A DNA stretch of 64,000 bases from Nostoc sp. 106C (lineage in GTDB: Bacteria > Cyanobacteriota > Cyanobacteriia > Cyanobacteriales > Nostocaceae): assembly GCF_002154725.1 (NCBI RefSeq), contig NZ_MTAW01000093.1, forward strand, positions 60,950 through 124,949, written 5' to 3'. The position numbers and the translations under genes were made by a program. Positions 17,051 through 26,711 of the stretch are shown here, in pieces (positions within the stretch are counted from its first letter, which is position 1; each line of letters starts with the position of its first letter). The notes beneath the pieces are model-generated. The model searched no databases, was not told where the DNA came from, and worked only from the letters and a program-made list of their open reading frames with translations.

Positions 17051-18625
17051 ATGACCATCAAACGGTTGGGTTTAATTGGGCTAACGCTGATCTCGTTGGT
17101 GTTGTCCGGCTTATCTTTATTTAGCAGTTGGCAAGAACCACAGTTCCAAAGTCGCCTGGAACTGTACCAAACAAATATTGCGCTACAAGCGCAAGCTTGG
17201 CAACCAGAAGATAACAAAGACGAAAATTTCCAGGTAGTTAGGGATGCTATTCTTGGCGATCAACCTCTGGATAACGCGGTCAAGCAATATCAAGAAGCGC
17301 GGAAATCGGTGCAAACCAATTTAGACAAAGCCAAAAATCAACTGGCAAAACTGCGCTCTCAACCAGTTAATACTCCCGCACCTCCTAAACCTTTACCAGA
17401 AACCCGTCCATCTGAAAATCCCTCTAGTCAACAGCAACAACAGTTGGAGCAGTCCCTCAACCAACTGCAAAAATTATTAGCTGAATTAGACTTACGCCTA
17501 GGAATTTTACAAGCACAGCAAGGAAAGACAGATCTAGCACTAAAAACTTGGACTGATTTACAGCAACGCTCAGATATTAAGCCCGAATTTCAAGAAACAT
17601 CTACTGTGTTAATTGGTTTGTGGAGTAATCCTCCTCGTCTGCTACCAAATGCTCAACAGTTGATTCAAAAAAATTTAGAAGGTTGGTTTCGCGCTAATGC
17701 GCTGGAGCAACTATACAAACTCCAGCAACGTCCAGAAGCACTATCAGCAGTTCAAGCTGCGCAACAACAAGCTGCTACCCAAGCTGTATTGAAATTAGCA
17801 GTGATTGGGATTTTTCCTACCTTGGCAGCTTTGATTGGGATCATACTGCTGATTGCTGTGTTTGCTCAACGCTTGGTGAAGGGAAAAGCAGCCTTACTGG
17901 CTCAAAATGCTGATGTAGCCTGGACAACGCCTTGGGGTGGCGAGACGATTTTACAGGTTTTTATTCTCGGCTTTTTCTTGATGGGACAACTGTTTGTGCC
18001 CCTGTTACTATCTCTGCTCCCCATCTCGCTTACTGGTGGTAATGTGCGTTTTCAGGCTTTCTCAGTCTTGCTGCGTTACCTTTTAGTAGCATCAGGTGCG
18101 CTATTGGTACTGTATTTATCAATCAAGCGCTTTTTCCCCTTACCAGAATTATGGTTTCGCTTCAATTTCCAAGGTAAGTGGTTTTTGTGGGGGCTAGGCG
18201 GCTATTGCGCCGCTTTACCGATAGTCGTAGTGGTGTCTTTGATTAATCAACAACTATGGCAAGGGCAAGGTGGTAGTAATCCCTTGTTGCAACTGGCATT
18301 GGAAAGCCAAGATTCCGTAGCACTTGGCATATTTTTCTTAACAGCTGCGATCGCCGCGCCGTTTTTTGAAGAAATTCTGTTTCGTGGCTTTTTGTTGCCT
18401 TCCCTAACTCGTTACCTTCCTGTTTGGGTGGCGATTCTTACCAGTAGCCTGCTATTTGCCGCTGCTCACCTAAGCTTGTCGGAAATTTTACCACTGACAG
18501 CCTTGGGGATCGTCTTGGGAGTTGTGTACACGCGATCGCGTAATCTACTTGCTCCTATGCTGTTACACAGTCTTTGGAACAGTGGTACTCTACTCAGTTT
18601 GTTTATCTTAGGTAGTGGTAATTAA
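17051..18625 (+). CDS. CPBP-family intramembrane metalloprotease (CAAX protease-like)
   Basis: 524 residues. An N-terminal hydrophobic anchor is followed by a long Gln-rich, coiled-coil-like region (about 85-165) and then about seven membrane helices. The C-terminal ABI/CPBP domain shows EEILFRGFLLP (catalytic Glu pair and Arg), the His in AAAHLSLSE and the final LLHSLWNSG motif. The family includes Rce1-type proteases and bacteriocin-immunity proteins. The substrate is unknown. A GGGGAG ribosome site precedes the ATG. The soluble coiled-coil front part is an extension often seen in cyanobacterial members. Confidence 0.85.
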   Translation: MTIKRLGLIGLTLISLVLSGLSLFSSWQEPQFQSRLELYQTNIALQAQAWQPEDNKDENFQVVRDAILGDQPLDNAVKQYQEARKSVQTNLDKAKNQLAKLRSQPVNTPAPPKPLPETRPSENPSSQQQQQLEQSLNQLQKLLAELDLRLGILQAQQGKTDLALKTWTDLQQRSDIKPEFQETSTVLIGLWSNPPRLLPNAQQLIQKNLEGWFRANALEQLYKLQQRPEALSAVQAAQQQAATQAVLKLAVIGIFPTLAALIGIILLIAVFAQRLVKGKAALLAQNADVAWTTPWGGETILQVFILGFFLMGQLFVPLLLSLLPISLTGGNVRFQAFSVLLRYLLVASGALLVLYLSIKRFFPLPELWFRFNFQGKWFLWGLGGYCAALPIVVVVSLINQQLWQGQGGSNPLLQLALESQDSVALGIFFLTAAIAAPFFEEILFRGFLLPSLTRYLPVWVAILTSSLLFAAAHLSLSEILPLTALGIVLGVVYTRSRNLLAPMLLHSLWNSGTLLSLFILGSGN

Positions 18626-19427
18626 ATATAAGTATAATTACGGTTGCCATAAAATCAAAATATTTGCTTTTATCTCCATATATAGGAATAATATATGGCA
18701 AGAATTTAATGTTTATAAATAGCAATAAGCATGAGTAAATGCTAAGTTCAGAGGAAATATTGCTGATGGCAAAAGTCACTCTAGCAATACTGAGAAATAC
18801 ATAGCAAAATCTCGATCAGCGTTTCATCTCGTTTGGGTAATTTTTACCTTTTGCAGGATGTACATTGCGTTCTCGAGCTTCTTCCTACTTAGAATGCTTG
18901 TGAAATTAGGTAGCAGTAATTGATGAGATTTCTTAAAATGCTACTACTTTGCACTTAGGTGGCGGCAAAATTTGTTTCTATTCTGTGGAACAATGCCTAT
19001 ACTGGTACTGTCCACAAAAGATGTCCTCATCATTGCAGCCAGATAAAAAAAATCCGGACATAAAACTGATTGACCTGTAGAAAGGGTTATTCCAGCATAA
19101 GAGTATTTGCTGATTATTCAGAGTGAATTCTTCTCAAAGGAAATGTCTCACTTGAAAATCTGTAAAGCTAATTTACTGAGATTGGTCACCCAAAAAACAG
19201 AAAATTTAACCAACGCTCTATAGTTCCAGGCAATAGCAAGTAATCTTTCCTATGCAATTATGATGGCGTTTCATAGGGAAATGTAACACATTGTATGTGG
19301 CTACTTATCTGGATTATTGCTTTTTCGTTAGGGAAAGTAAAAATATATTTATGAAGTAAATATATTTACGTATTTTCTGGAACAATCATTTAAAATTATC
19401 TCTATTTATTCAGGAGCAACACTCAAT
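18626..19427. other. Intergenic, 800 bp, no gene seen
   Basis: No ORF with coding character on either strand. The region is AT-rich with a promoter-like area at 19320-19400 for the TM2 gene. I saw no mobile element ends. Confidence 0.35.
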
Positions 19428-19703
19428 ATGGCAAATCTAAACTCCAGCCAAACAACTAAACAACTTATGGCTGGTTACTGTGGGATTATTTTTGGAGGTT
19501 TTGGTGTCCATAAGTTTGTTTTAGGATACGCCCCAGAAGGCTTTATTATGCTTGTTATTTCTGTAGTCGGTGGCACTTTTACTTACGGGTTTAGTTTGTT
19601 AATTATGCAACTTATCGGTTTGATTGAAGGCATGATTTATTTAAACAAGCCCCACGAAGAATTTGTAGATACTTACTTCGTCAATAAACAGGGCTGGTTT
19701 TAA
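19428..19703 (+). CDS. TM2-domain membrane protein
   Basis: 91 residues. Two hydrophobic helices (about 15-35 and 38-70) are separated by a short turn containing GVHKFVLGYAPEG, the TM2 pattern in which a Gly-rich first helix precedes a polar H-x-F/F-Y-G turn. The role of bacterial TM2 proteins is mostly unknown. AGGAGCAACACTCAAT before the ATG gives a clear ribosome site. Confidence 0.8.
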   Translation: MANLNSSQTTKQLMAGYCGIIFGGFGVHKFVLGYAPEGFIMLVISVVGGTFTYGFSLLIMQLIGLIEGMIYLNKPHEEFVDTYFVNKQGWF

Positions 19704-19778
19704 AAGTTTCTTTCTCAATTTAAGTTTTATTTTAAGCTATGTATCTTAGCTGCATCCTGCCAATTTATATCTACTGAT

Positions 19779-19964
19779 ATGCTAATCCTCAAAAATCAAA
19801 AGCTTACCTTGGTCTTGTGTTTGCTGATAGGTGTGGGGTATTTCAGTGCTATGTCTAATTTAGAAATAAATTATTTTTTGAAAAGCCTGATTTCCCTTAT
19901 ACCTATACAGGTAGGAGCATTAATTTACATATCTCATCAACGCTCTTGCCGTCGTCATTCCTGA
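19779..19964 (+). CDS. Short hydrophobic hypothetical protein
   Basis: 61 residues with two predicted membrane helices (about 9-25 and 37-52) and a basic His/Arg-rich end. No ribosome site is obvious. It follows the TM2 gene by 75 bp on the same strand. It may be a real small membrane protein or a chance ORF; I do not recognise it. Confidence 0.35.
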   Translation: MLILKNQKLTLVLCLLIGVGYFSAMSNLEINYFLKSLISLIPIQVGALIYISHQRSCRRHS

Positions 19965-20094
19965 ATTGAGCAAGAGAAATTGAGAATTTAATAACTATGA
20001 CATGCAGTCTTAGTTCCAGATTTCGCTACCCTCAAATTAGGACGCTTTTAATCGGGCGTCAGATTTTTGAAGCGAATCTAACTAAAATCTTGCC

Positions 20095-22545
20095 ATGCAA
20101 CTTGTTCCCAAAACTCAGATCACCCCAGAACAGATCCCAATTACAGAGAAAATAATTCTGGATGTTGGGGGCATGAAGTGTGCTGGATGTGTAAAAGCAG
20201 TAGAAAGACAGCTAACCCAACAGCCTGGAGTTAAGAATGCCTGTGTGAACTTGGCAACGGAGGTAGCAGTCGTAGAGTTAGAAGCTGGCGCGGTCGATGC
20301 AGAGTTACTGGCAAAGCATTTGACCGCCAACGGCTTTCCCACTCAACCCCGAACAGCGGCAGGTGAGATAGCCGCTCGAGAAGACCCCCAAGCGCGACAG
20401 CAACGAGAAATGCGCTCTGCATTAAGGCAGTTAGTAGTTGCTGGTGTGCTGCTAGTCTTATCTGGAATTGGACATTTTGGTACTATTAGCGGCTTAACAT
20501 TGCCGTTATTAAATAACATTTGGTTTCACTGTGGACTGGCAACATTGGCCATACTGATTCCAGGTCGCCCGATTTTAGTGGATGGTTGGCTGGGCTGGCG
20601 GCGAAATGCCCCCAATATGAATACTCTAGTAGGATTGGGAACTCTGACAGCCTATACGGCTAGTTTGGTGGCGCTACTGTTCCCTCAAATGGGTTGGGAG
20701 TGCTTCTTTGATGAACCAGTGATGATGTTGGGTTTTATCCTACTGGGACGGACATTAGAGCAACAAGCTAGAGGACGGGCCGCTGCCGCATTTAGGCAAC
20801 TACTAGCACTACAGCCACAAGTGGCACGATTGATTGCTAACCCAGAGAAAGTTGGGCAAGTAACTGATGGAGATGGTTCGCAACATAGCCAAGATGCCGT
20901 TATCGGTTCGGCTATCGTTGAAATTCCAGCAGAACAGGTGCGAGTAGGTGAATGGTTAAAAATATTACCAGGCGATAAAATCCCTGTTGATGGTGAAGTT
21001 CGCTTGGGGCAAACCACGGTGGATGAGTCGATGCTGACTGGGGAATCCGTACCTATACTCAAGCAATTAGGGGATCTTGTAACAGCAGGTACTCTCAACC
21101 AATCGGGAGTGATCGCTATTCAAGCAACCCGTACAGGTAGCGATACAACTTTAGCTCATATTGTCGCCCTGGTAGAAGATGCCCAAACCAGGAAAGCACC
21201 TGTTCAGAAATTAGCAGATACAGTTGCAGGTTACTTTACCTACGGGGTATTGGCAGCAGCTTTATTAACATTTATATTTTGGTACTTCTTCGGTACCCAT
21301 ATTTGGCCAGATCTCACCATATCAGGCGGCATGGATATGATGAGTCACACAGATCGCAGTGTTCAGCACTTATCACTTAGCCTGCATCACTCGCCACTGC
21401 TCATCAGCTTAAAGCTAGCGATCGCAGTTATGGTAGTTGCTTGTCCTTGTGCTTTGGGGCTAGCTACACCAACAGCTATTCTCGTAGGAACCGGCTTAGG
21501 TGCGGAACGGGGTCTACTAATTAAAGGTGGCGACGTTTTAGAACGGGTACACCAGCTAGATACTATTGTCTTTGATAAAACAGGCACACTAACCACAGGT
21601 AATCCGACTGTGACTGATTGTCTGCCGATTGCGGAATTGGGCATAGAAGAAAACTCTTCTCAATCACTTCTCCAATTGGCAGCAGCAGTAGAAAGCGGCA
21701 CATACCATCCTCTTGCTAAAGCGATTCAACAAGAAGCACAGCGGCAAAAGCTAGCTATCCCAGAAGCTGTAGAGTTTCATACAGAACCAGGACTTGGTGT
21801 GTCTGCTATCGTACAGGGCAAAAGTATAGTGCTGGGTAATTGGGAATGGTTAAGTTGGCACGGAATCGCAATTAGCGACACTGCACAAAAGTTGAGTCAG
21901 AAGTTAGCGACAGAGGGAAAAACAGTTGTTTGTGTAGCAGTGGGCGGAAATTTAGCTGGAATCATTGCCGTTAGTGATACTCTTAGACCAGATGCTCAAG
22001 CCACAGTAGATCGTTTACGTCAGATGGGTTTACGGGTCATGTTGCTAAGTGGCGATCGCTTAGAAGCTGCTAGTGCGATCGGCACTCAGCTGGGGCTAGA
22101 TAGCGCTGATGTGATCGCTGGTGTTCCCCCCAGCAAAAAAGCCGCTGCTATCCAAGAATTACAAACCAAATCTGCATCTGTTGTCGCAATGGTTGGAGAT
22201 GGGATCAATGATGCTCCGGCTTTATCTCAAGCAGATGTAGGAATTGCTTTATACTCCGGCACTGATGTAGCAATGGAAACTGCTGCTATTGTACTAATGC
22301 GCGATCGCCTCAGCGATGTTGTCGAATCAATTCACCTCAGCCGTGCCACCTTCAACAAAATCCGTCAGAATTTGTTTTGGGCTTTTGCATATAATACAAT
22401 TGGTATTCCCTTAGCAGCAGGTGTTTTGTTACCCAGTTTGGGTTTTATACTTAGCCCATCTGGTGCCGCCGCATTAATGGCCTTTAGCTCAGTTAGTGTT
22501 GTTAGTAACTCAGTTTTATTACGGCGTTTAGCTCATCGACCCTAA
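20095..22545 (+). CDS. Copper-type P1B ATPase (CtaA/PacS-like)
   Basis: 816-residue heavy-metal transporting P-type ATPase. An N-terminal HMA domain has the metal-binding GGMKCAGC (about 24-31). The actuator loop contains TGES; CPC within ACPCALGLATP marks the transport site and Cu(I)-type selectivity. DKTGTLTTG holds the phosphorylated Asp, YHPLAKAI is the HP motif, and GDGINDAPAL is the hinge. Cyanobacteria use CtaA for uptake into the cytoplasm and PacS at the thylakoid for plastocyanin; sequence alone does not decide here. An insertion rich in His and Met (about 405-440) lies before the CPC helix. No metal-sensing regulator is adjacent. Confidence 0.93.
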   Translation: MQLVPKTQITPEQIPITEKIILDVGGMKCAGCVKAVERQLTQQPGVKNACVNLATEVAVVELEAGAVDAELLAKHLTANGFPTQPRTAAGEIAAREDPQARQQREMRSALRQLVVAGVLLVLSGIGHFGTISGLTLPLLNNIWFHCGLATLAILIPGRPILVDGWLGWRRNAPNMNTLVGLGTLTAYTASLVALLFPQMGWECFFDEPVMMLGFILLGRTLEQQARGRAAAAFRQLLALQPQVARLIANPEKVGQVTDGDGSQHSQDAVIGSAIVEIPAEQVRVGEWLKILPGDKIPVDGEVRLGQTTVDESMLTGESVPILKQLGDLVTAGTLNQSGVIAIQATRTGSDTTLAHIVALVEDAQTRKAPVQKLADTVAGYFTYGVLAAALLTFIFWYFFGTHIWPDLTISGGMDMMSHTDRSVQHLSLSLHHSPLLISLKLAIAVMVVACPCALGLATPTAILVGTGLGAERGLLIKGGDVLERVHQLDTIVFDKTGTLTTGNPTVTDCLPIAELGIEENSSQSLLQLAAAVESGTYHPLAKAIQQEAQRQKLAIPEAVEFHTEPGLGVSAIVQGKSIVLGNWEWLSWHGIAISDTAQKLSQKLATEGKTVVCVAVGGNLAGIIAVSDTLRPDAQATVDRLRQMGLRVMLLSGDRLEAASAIGTQLGLDSADVIAGVPPSKKAAAIQELQTKSASVVAMVGDGINDAPALSQADVGIALYSGTDVAMETAAIVLMRDRLSDVVESIHLSRATFNKIRQNLFWAFAYNTIGIPLAAGVLLPSLGFILSPSGAAALMAFSSVSVVSNSVLLRRLAHRP

Positions 22546-22760
22546 ACTTTTCTCTTGAAGGTTAAGTTCTCAACTCAATCTCGCTCCTATTCTTGTTGGG
22601 CAAACTAAAATCGTATTCAGGAGTTAAGCATCTACCAAAGCATGTTGAGAATCTGACAAAAGTTAAACTAGCAGGAGTAGAACAGTCATATTCTACTCTT
22701 TTGGGTGAATATGCAATTTAATGCTTATTAAAGCAGTACCACAGACTGTAGTGCGTAAGA

Positions 22761-23264
22761 ATGGCAGGAAACTATATTAAACAAAGCTTGAGCAATCACA
22801 GTTCAACCAATGTTAGCAGCGATGCATCAATGGCAGCAGAAACCAATGAAAGCCATCTTCTGATTATTGAAGACGATCAAGGTCGTAAGGAATTTACTCT
22901 GGAAAACCCCGTCTACTCTATCGGTAGAGATCGCGAGTGCAATATCCGTTTGGTGTCGCAGTTTGTCTCCCGCCGCCATGCCACATTGGTGAGATTACCA
23001 CGAGAGCAGAATAGTCAGAGCTATTATTATCGAATTGTCGATGGTGATGCTAAAGGCAAGCTCAGTTCTAACGGTTTGATGATTAATGGACGCAAGATGC
23101 CGTCCCACGACCTGAGAAATGAAGACGAAATTATTTTTGGTCCTCAAGTACGTGCTATTTATTACTTGCTACGTAATACCCAGCGATCGGGTAATACAGA
23201 TGCTAGCGAGTATGATATTACACTAATTAATCCTGGGATGACAGACGATATAGAGGAACTCTAG
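22761..23264 (+). CDS. FHA-domain protein
   Basis: 167 residues, mostly one forkhead-associated domain (about 32-140) that binds phosphothreonine peptides. The key pattern is visible: YSIGRDRECNIRL, then SRRHATL (Ser and His of the binding loop), then SSNGLMINGRK. The N-terminal 30 residues are Ser/Asn-rich and probably disordered. It likely reads out Ser/Thr kinase signalling; a Hanks-type kinase is encoded at 10.8-12.4 kb. It is monocistronic by layout. Confidence 0.9.
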   Translation: MAGNYIKQSLSNHSSTNVSSDASMAAETNESHLLIIEDDQGRKEFTLENPVYSIGRDRECNIRLVSQFVSRRHATLVRLPREQNSQSYYYRIVDGDAKGKLSSNGLMINGRKMPSHDLRNEDEIIFGPQVRAIYYLLRNTQRSGNTDASEYDITLINPGMTDDIEEL

Positions 23265-23684
23265 AACCAACAACATTATTGAATCAGAGACGTTTGCTCA
23301 AGAATAGTCAAGCTGTCCACATCAAGCGGAAGCGCTTACCATAAATGTTGAAGCTTTATGCTAGCGGCTTTTCATGAGACATCATGTCCGCAAAATTTGG
23401 ATAAAAACCTAATGTTGTCAGGATTTCTTGACAAGAGTATAGTTTGGGATTACTGGCAAAGCAGCGTGGTCAAGACTTATGAGCAAAAATCACGCCACTT
23501 GCTACCTTCTGAGCGTTTACAAGTCTAAATACCGAACGGAGTGGCTTGAGAAGCAGCGCAACCCATAACCTCTGTAACACAGTAGGTTCAAAATCTCAAA
23601 TACAAAATTTGTGTGGTTTTGGCTTATTGCGTAGCTTTGCCATTCAGCTAGCCGCAGCGGATGCCTAAACAAAAGCAGCAAAAG
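23265..23684. other. Intergenic with dispersed repeat
   Basis: Contains AATCACGCCACTTGCTAC at 23488-23505, whose exact reverse complement occurs at 28881-28898. Around 23630-23665 is GC-richer sequence (CTAGCCGCAGCGGATGCC) of dispersed-repeat type. No ORF. Confidence 0.4.
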
Positions 23685-24032
23685 TTATCCTGCTAGACTT
23701 TCAATCAGATGCCAATGGCGACTGTGTTCAATCGCCTGCTTCACAAATTCAAATACTTGTCGACAGTGATTATCAAGTTGGAGTGGCAGTTCCTCATTTT
23801 TAACCACAATACTCAACCGGGTTTCTGTTTCCGTCGCTGTTGATTTATCAATCAGTACTTCGACCTTAACTAGCTTGGAAAAAGAAACAGTACCGGGAAC
23901 CTCACGAGCCATAATGTAATCGGCCGTGTAGTATTGAACATCCAAATCACAGTCTTGTAAGAGATCTACAAGCAACGGCTGGAGATGCTCAACAGGAACA
24001 GAAACAATAAAAGAACAGGTATAGCGAGCCAT
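23685..24032 (-). CDS. Conserved cyanobacterial hypothetical protein
   Basis: 115 residues with an alternating strand pattern. ARYTCSFIVSVPVEHLQPLLVDLL opens it and a long C-terminal helix closes it. The fold could be a small alpha/beta or START-like barrel, but I cannot assign a family. There is no signal peptide or membrane helix. It is divergent from the TIGR01777 gene with 171 bp between them. Confidence 0.6.
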   Translation of the reverse strand: MARYTCSFIVSVPVEHLQPLLVDLLQDCDLDVQYYTADYIMAREVPGTVSFSKLVKVEVLIDKSTATETETRLSIVVKNEELPLQLDNHCRQVFEFVKQAIEHSRHWHLIESLAG

Positions 24033-24203
24033 AATAGCCCCACGCCTTGCAACACTCCGTCCATCCTATAATACCGAAGTATGTAAACTGCAAGTCTTTA
24101 TAAATTCATTAAACAAATCTCTTGCATTCAAAAAGGAAGGGGGTGCAAGTAGAAAATCTGATAAAAAACTTTAAAATAAGACTTTGGCGGACGTGTGTGC
24201 ATC

Positions 24204-25124
24204 ATGAAAGTAGCAATTGCTGGAGCAACAGGTTTTGTAGGTAGTCGTTTGGTAGAACGACTCCACCAGGATGGTAATAGCGTGTTGGTGTTAACACGTA
24301 ACACCGCTTTTGCCAACAAAGTTTTTTCTTCTAAGACTTTTCCCAATGTAGAAATTGTTGCTTATGAACCCACTGCATCAGGCTCTTGGCAAGATACTAT
24401 TACAGGTTGTGATGCTGTTGTTAACCTAGCAGGCGAACCGATTGCAGAAGAACGCTGGACATCAGAACACAAACAGAAAATTCTCAATAGCCGCAAGCTA
24501 GGTACACAAAAAATTGTGGAAGCAATACTCAAGACTAACCTTAAGCCAACAGTATTAGTCAACGCTTCAGCTATCGGCTTCTACGGTACTAGTGAAACTG
24601 CTACCTTTGACGAAACCAGCTCCTCTGGAAATGATTTTCTTGCTGAAGTCTGTCAAGCTTGGGAAGCTGAAGCGAACAAAGTTAAAGATGCAGGTGTGCG
24701 ATTAGTAATTCTGCGTTTAGGTATTGTCTTGGGGATGGGTGGTGCTTTAGGCAAAATGATTACTCCCTTCAAACTTTTTGCTGGTGGGCCAATTGGCAGT
24801 GGTCGGCAGTGGTTTTCTTGGATTCATATAGACGACTTAGTTAACCTCATTCTGCAAGCTTTAACCAAACCAGAGATGGAAGGTGTATTTAACGCCACTG
24901 CTCCCAACCCTGTCCGGATGGCAGATTTAAGCCAAACTATGGGGCAGGTGATGAATCGCCCTTCTTGGTTACCAGTCCCAGCTTTTGCACTAGAAGCACT
25001 CTTAGGAGATGGGGCAAAAGTAGTTTTAGAAGGTCAACAAGTTCTTCCCAAGCGTACTTTGGAAACCGATTTTCGATATCAGTATCCTAATCTGCGCTCG
25101 GCAATTACAGAAATTTTAAAATAG
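24204..25124 (+). CDS. TIGR01777-family NAD-dependent epimerase (YfcH/SulA-like)
   Basis: 306 residues. The N-terminal Rossmann motif GATGFVGSRL starts at about residue 7. NLAGEPIAEERW and NASAIGFYG are typical of the TIGR01777 group, and the C-terminal DUF1731-like region ends in KRTLETDFRYQYP. Cyanobacterial and chloroplast members (SulA/GC1) have been linked to cell or plastid division; E. coli YfcH is uncharacterised. The in-frame GTG at 24195 is not needed; ATG 24204 directly precedes the Rossmann strand. It is a single gene. Confidence 0.85.
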   Translation: MKVAIAGATGFVGSRLVERLHQDGNSVLVLTRNTAFANKVFSSKTFPNVEIVAYEPTASGSWQDTITGCDAVVNLAGEPIAEERWTSEHKQKILNSRKLGTQKIVEAILKTNLKPTVLVNASAIGFYGTSETATFDETSSSGNDFLAEVCQAWEAEANKVKDAGVRLVILRLGIVLGMGGALGKMITPFKLFAGGPIGSGRQWFSWIHIDDLVNLILQALTKPEMEGVFNATAPNPVRMADLSQTMGQVMNRPSWLPVPAFALEALLGDGAKVVLEGQQVLPKRTLETDFRYQYPNLRSAITEILK

Positions 25125-25214
25125 GTCAAAAGTTAAAGGTCAAGGGTGAATGTTCATTAAAAGTTGGAATCTTGACCTTAACTCATCTTGAATTTTAAAT
25201 TCCTTAGGGGTTGA

Positions 25215-25457
25215 CTAATCAGCCTGAAATTTTCGGGAAATCCAATTGATCAGACCACTGAGAATTGCGCCCCCCATAAGAATCCCAATGGCTGGGTTAA
25301 ACACAGGTTGCCACAGTTGATGCCACAAATCTAGTCCTAAATTTATACCAGAGGCATCACCAATTACTGCGATCGCAAACCACCCAAAGCCAAATAAAAC
25401 CAGGAATACATCTGCAACTAAAATAAAGTTTAGCCAGCTTAAAAGTTTGTCTTTCAT
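25215..25457 (-). CDS. Small two-helix membrane protein
   Basis: 80 residues from ATG 25457, with two hydrophobic segments (about 8-30 and 47-68) linked by a loop containing INLGLDLWHQLWQP. Family unknown, probably a conserved cyanobacterial membrane protein. A GTG at 25493 would add 12 residues without a better ribosome site. It lies 3' of a TPR gene on the same strand, about 100 bp away. Confidence 0.55.
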   Translation of the reverse strand: MKDKLLSWLNFILVADVFLVLFGFGWFAIAVIGDASGINLGLDLWHQLWQPVFNPAIGILMGGAILSGLINWISRKFQAD

Positions 25458-25558
25458 CAACTGTCTTATTGTCAAATTGTCTAAAAACTGCACATTGCTT
25501 ATGGGTAATAGTTAGTTGTCCTCTGTTTCTAGCTAGTGACAACTAACACAATTACCAT

Positions 25559-25981
25559 CTACGCATCAAACAGCCAGCCTTTGACTTTTACCAAACTCTG
25601 CCAATCTGGTTTTCTAGTTAAACCGTCTTCAATGCTGTTTTTGATTTCATCCTCCCATTCTTGATTTACAAAAATTAACTGTTGGGCGAAATCAACATGT
25701 TCCCGTAAACCTTTTTGTCCGGTTTCCAGCATGGCAACAGCAAGATTAATTCTGGCTTGTGGATCTTGGGGATTGAGCTTGACTGCCTTCTGTGCGGCTT
25801 TATAAGCTAAGTTGCCTTTGTTCTCGAGCAGATACAACCAAGCCAAACAAGTCCAAGCAGAACTGCTTCTAGGAGCGCGATCGCAAACTTCTTTAAACAC
25901 AGGGATTAAAGAAGCTGCACTTTCCCCTGCTTTATAGCGTTCCAAACCTGTATCAAACAGGGATTCAACCGTATTAGTCAT
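25559..25981 (-). CDS. TPR-repeat protein
   Basis: 140 residues with tetratricopeptide-like helices. The clearest unit is SSAWTCLAWLYLLENKGNLA with the following AAQKAVKLNPQDPQARINLA (about 38-85). Probably a protein-binding adaptor. It sits downstream of the A-type Fe-S carrier on the same strand, separated by about 70 bp of short repeats, so the two may form an operon. It is soluble, with no signal. Confidence 0.75.
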   Translation of the reverse strand: MTNTVESLFDTGLERYKAGESAASLIPVFKEVCDRAPRSSSAWTCLAWLYLLENKGNLAYKAAQKAVKLNPQDPQARINLAVAMLETGQKGLREHVDFAQQLIFVNQEWEDEIKNSIEDGLTRKPDWQSLVKVKGWLFDA

Positions 25982-26046
25982 TGGTCAATTGTCAAGGGTC
26001 AAGGGTCAAGGGTCAAAAGCTCTTGGACTTTAGACTTTTGACTTTT
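25982..26046. repeat. Short tandem repeats (STRR type)
   Basis: TCAAGGGTCAAGGGTCAAGG is a 7-bp unit repeated three times and followed by TAGACTTTTGACTTTTGACT, again 7-bp periodic. It lies between the Fe-S carrier gene and the TPR gene. This kind of heptamer array is characteristic of heterocystous cyanobacteria. Confidence 0.85.
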
Positions 26047-26048
26047 GA

Positions 26049-26405
26049 CTATACACCAAATGACTTACCGCAACCACAAGTTTGATTGGCGTTGGGGTTA
26101 GTGAATTGAAAGCCGCCGCCAATCATGGCATCACTATAATCAAGCATTAAGCCATAGAGGTATAATAAGCTTTTGCGATCGCAAACAATTTTGAAGCCAT
26201 CATAGTCAAAAACTTCATCCTGGGGAGTGATCTTACTGGAGTCTTCAAAATCCATCATGTAAGACATCCCAGAGCAGCCACCTTGTCTCACGCCTACCCG
26301 CAAGCATAAATCTTGACCTTGCCTGTCACGGAGAGACTTTACTTGGTGTAGTGCGGTTTCGCTCAACTGAATTCCGCGTTGTTGCGGTTGAATTGCTTGT
26401 GTCAT
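26049..26405 (-). CDS. A-type iron-sulfur carrier (IscA/SufA/ErpA family)
   Basis: 118 residues from ATG 26405. It carries the three conserved cysteines: GGCSGMSY (about residue 46) and the C-terminal TCGCGKSF pair. A-type carriers accept Fe-S clusters from scaffold proteins and deliver them to apoproteins. ATG 26405 has AAGGAG upstream; a TTG at 26417 abuts that ribosome site and is unlikely. No other suf genes are in the window. Confidence 0.92.
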   Translation of the reverse strand: MTQAIQPQQRGIQLSETALHQVKSLRDRQGQDLCLRVGVRQGGCSGMSYMMDFEDSSKITPQDEVFDYDGFKIVCDRKSLLYLYGLMLDYSDAMIGGGFQFTNPNANQTCGCGKSFGV

Positions 26406-26711
26406 CTGCTGTTTCAACTCCTTAAGTAGTCTAACCAGTACTCTAGGCTTATAGTTGGTGTTTTTGTATCCATTCTAGCGACATTGATGTTCCTGGTTGC
26501 CAAATTGTAAAGACTCCGTCAAAAGCCGCTAAATATTTTTATTCTAGAATTGAGAGATTTGGTGCGTTTTGAGATTCGCTATTTTTGGAAATTCAGCCTT
26601 GTGGCAGCCTGAATAGCAACCAATCTTCAGGTATAGCTAGGAAAATTTCATCCGAGACTAACCATTTCCAAAAATTGACGAAGATACAGCTTCTTTTAAT
26701 TAACTTACTCT
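26406..26711. other. Intergenic, divergent promoter region
   Basis: About 300 bp, AT-rich, without ORF. A run TTTTTATTCTAGAATTGAGA near 26533 includes the palindrome TTCTAGAA. Confidence 0.35.
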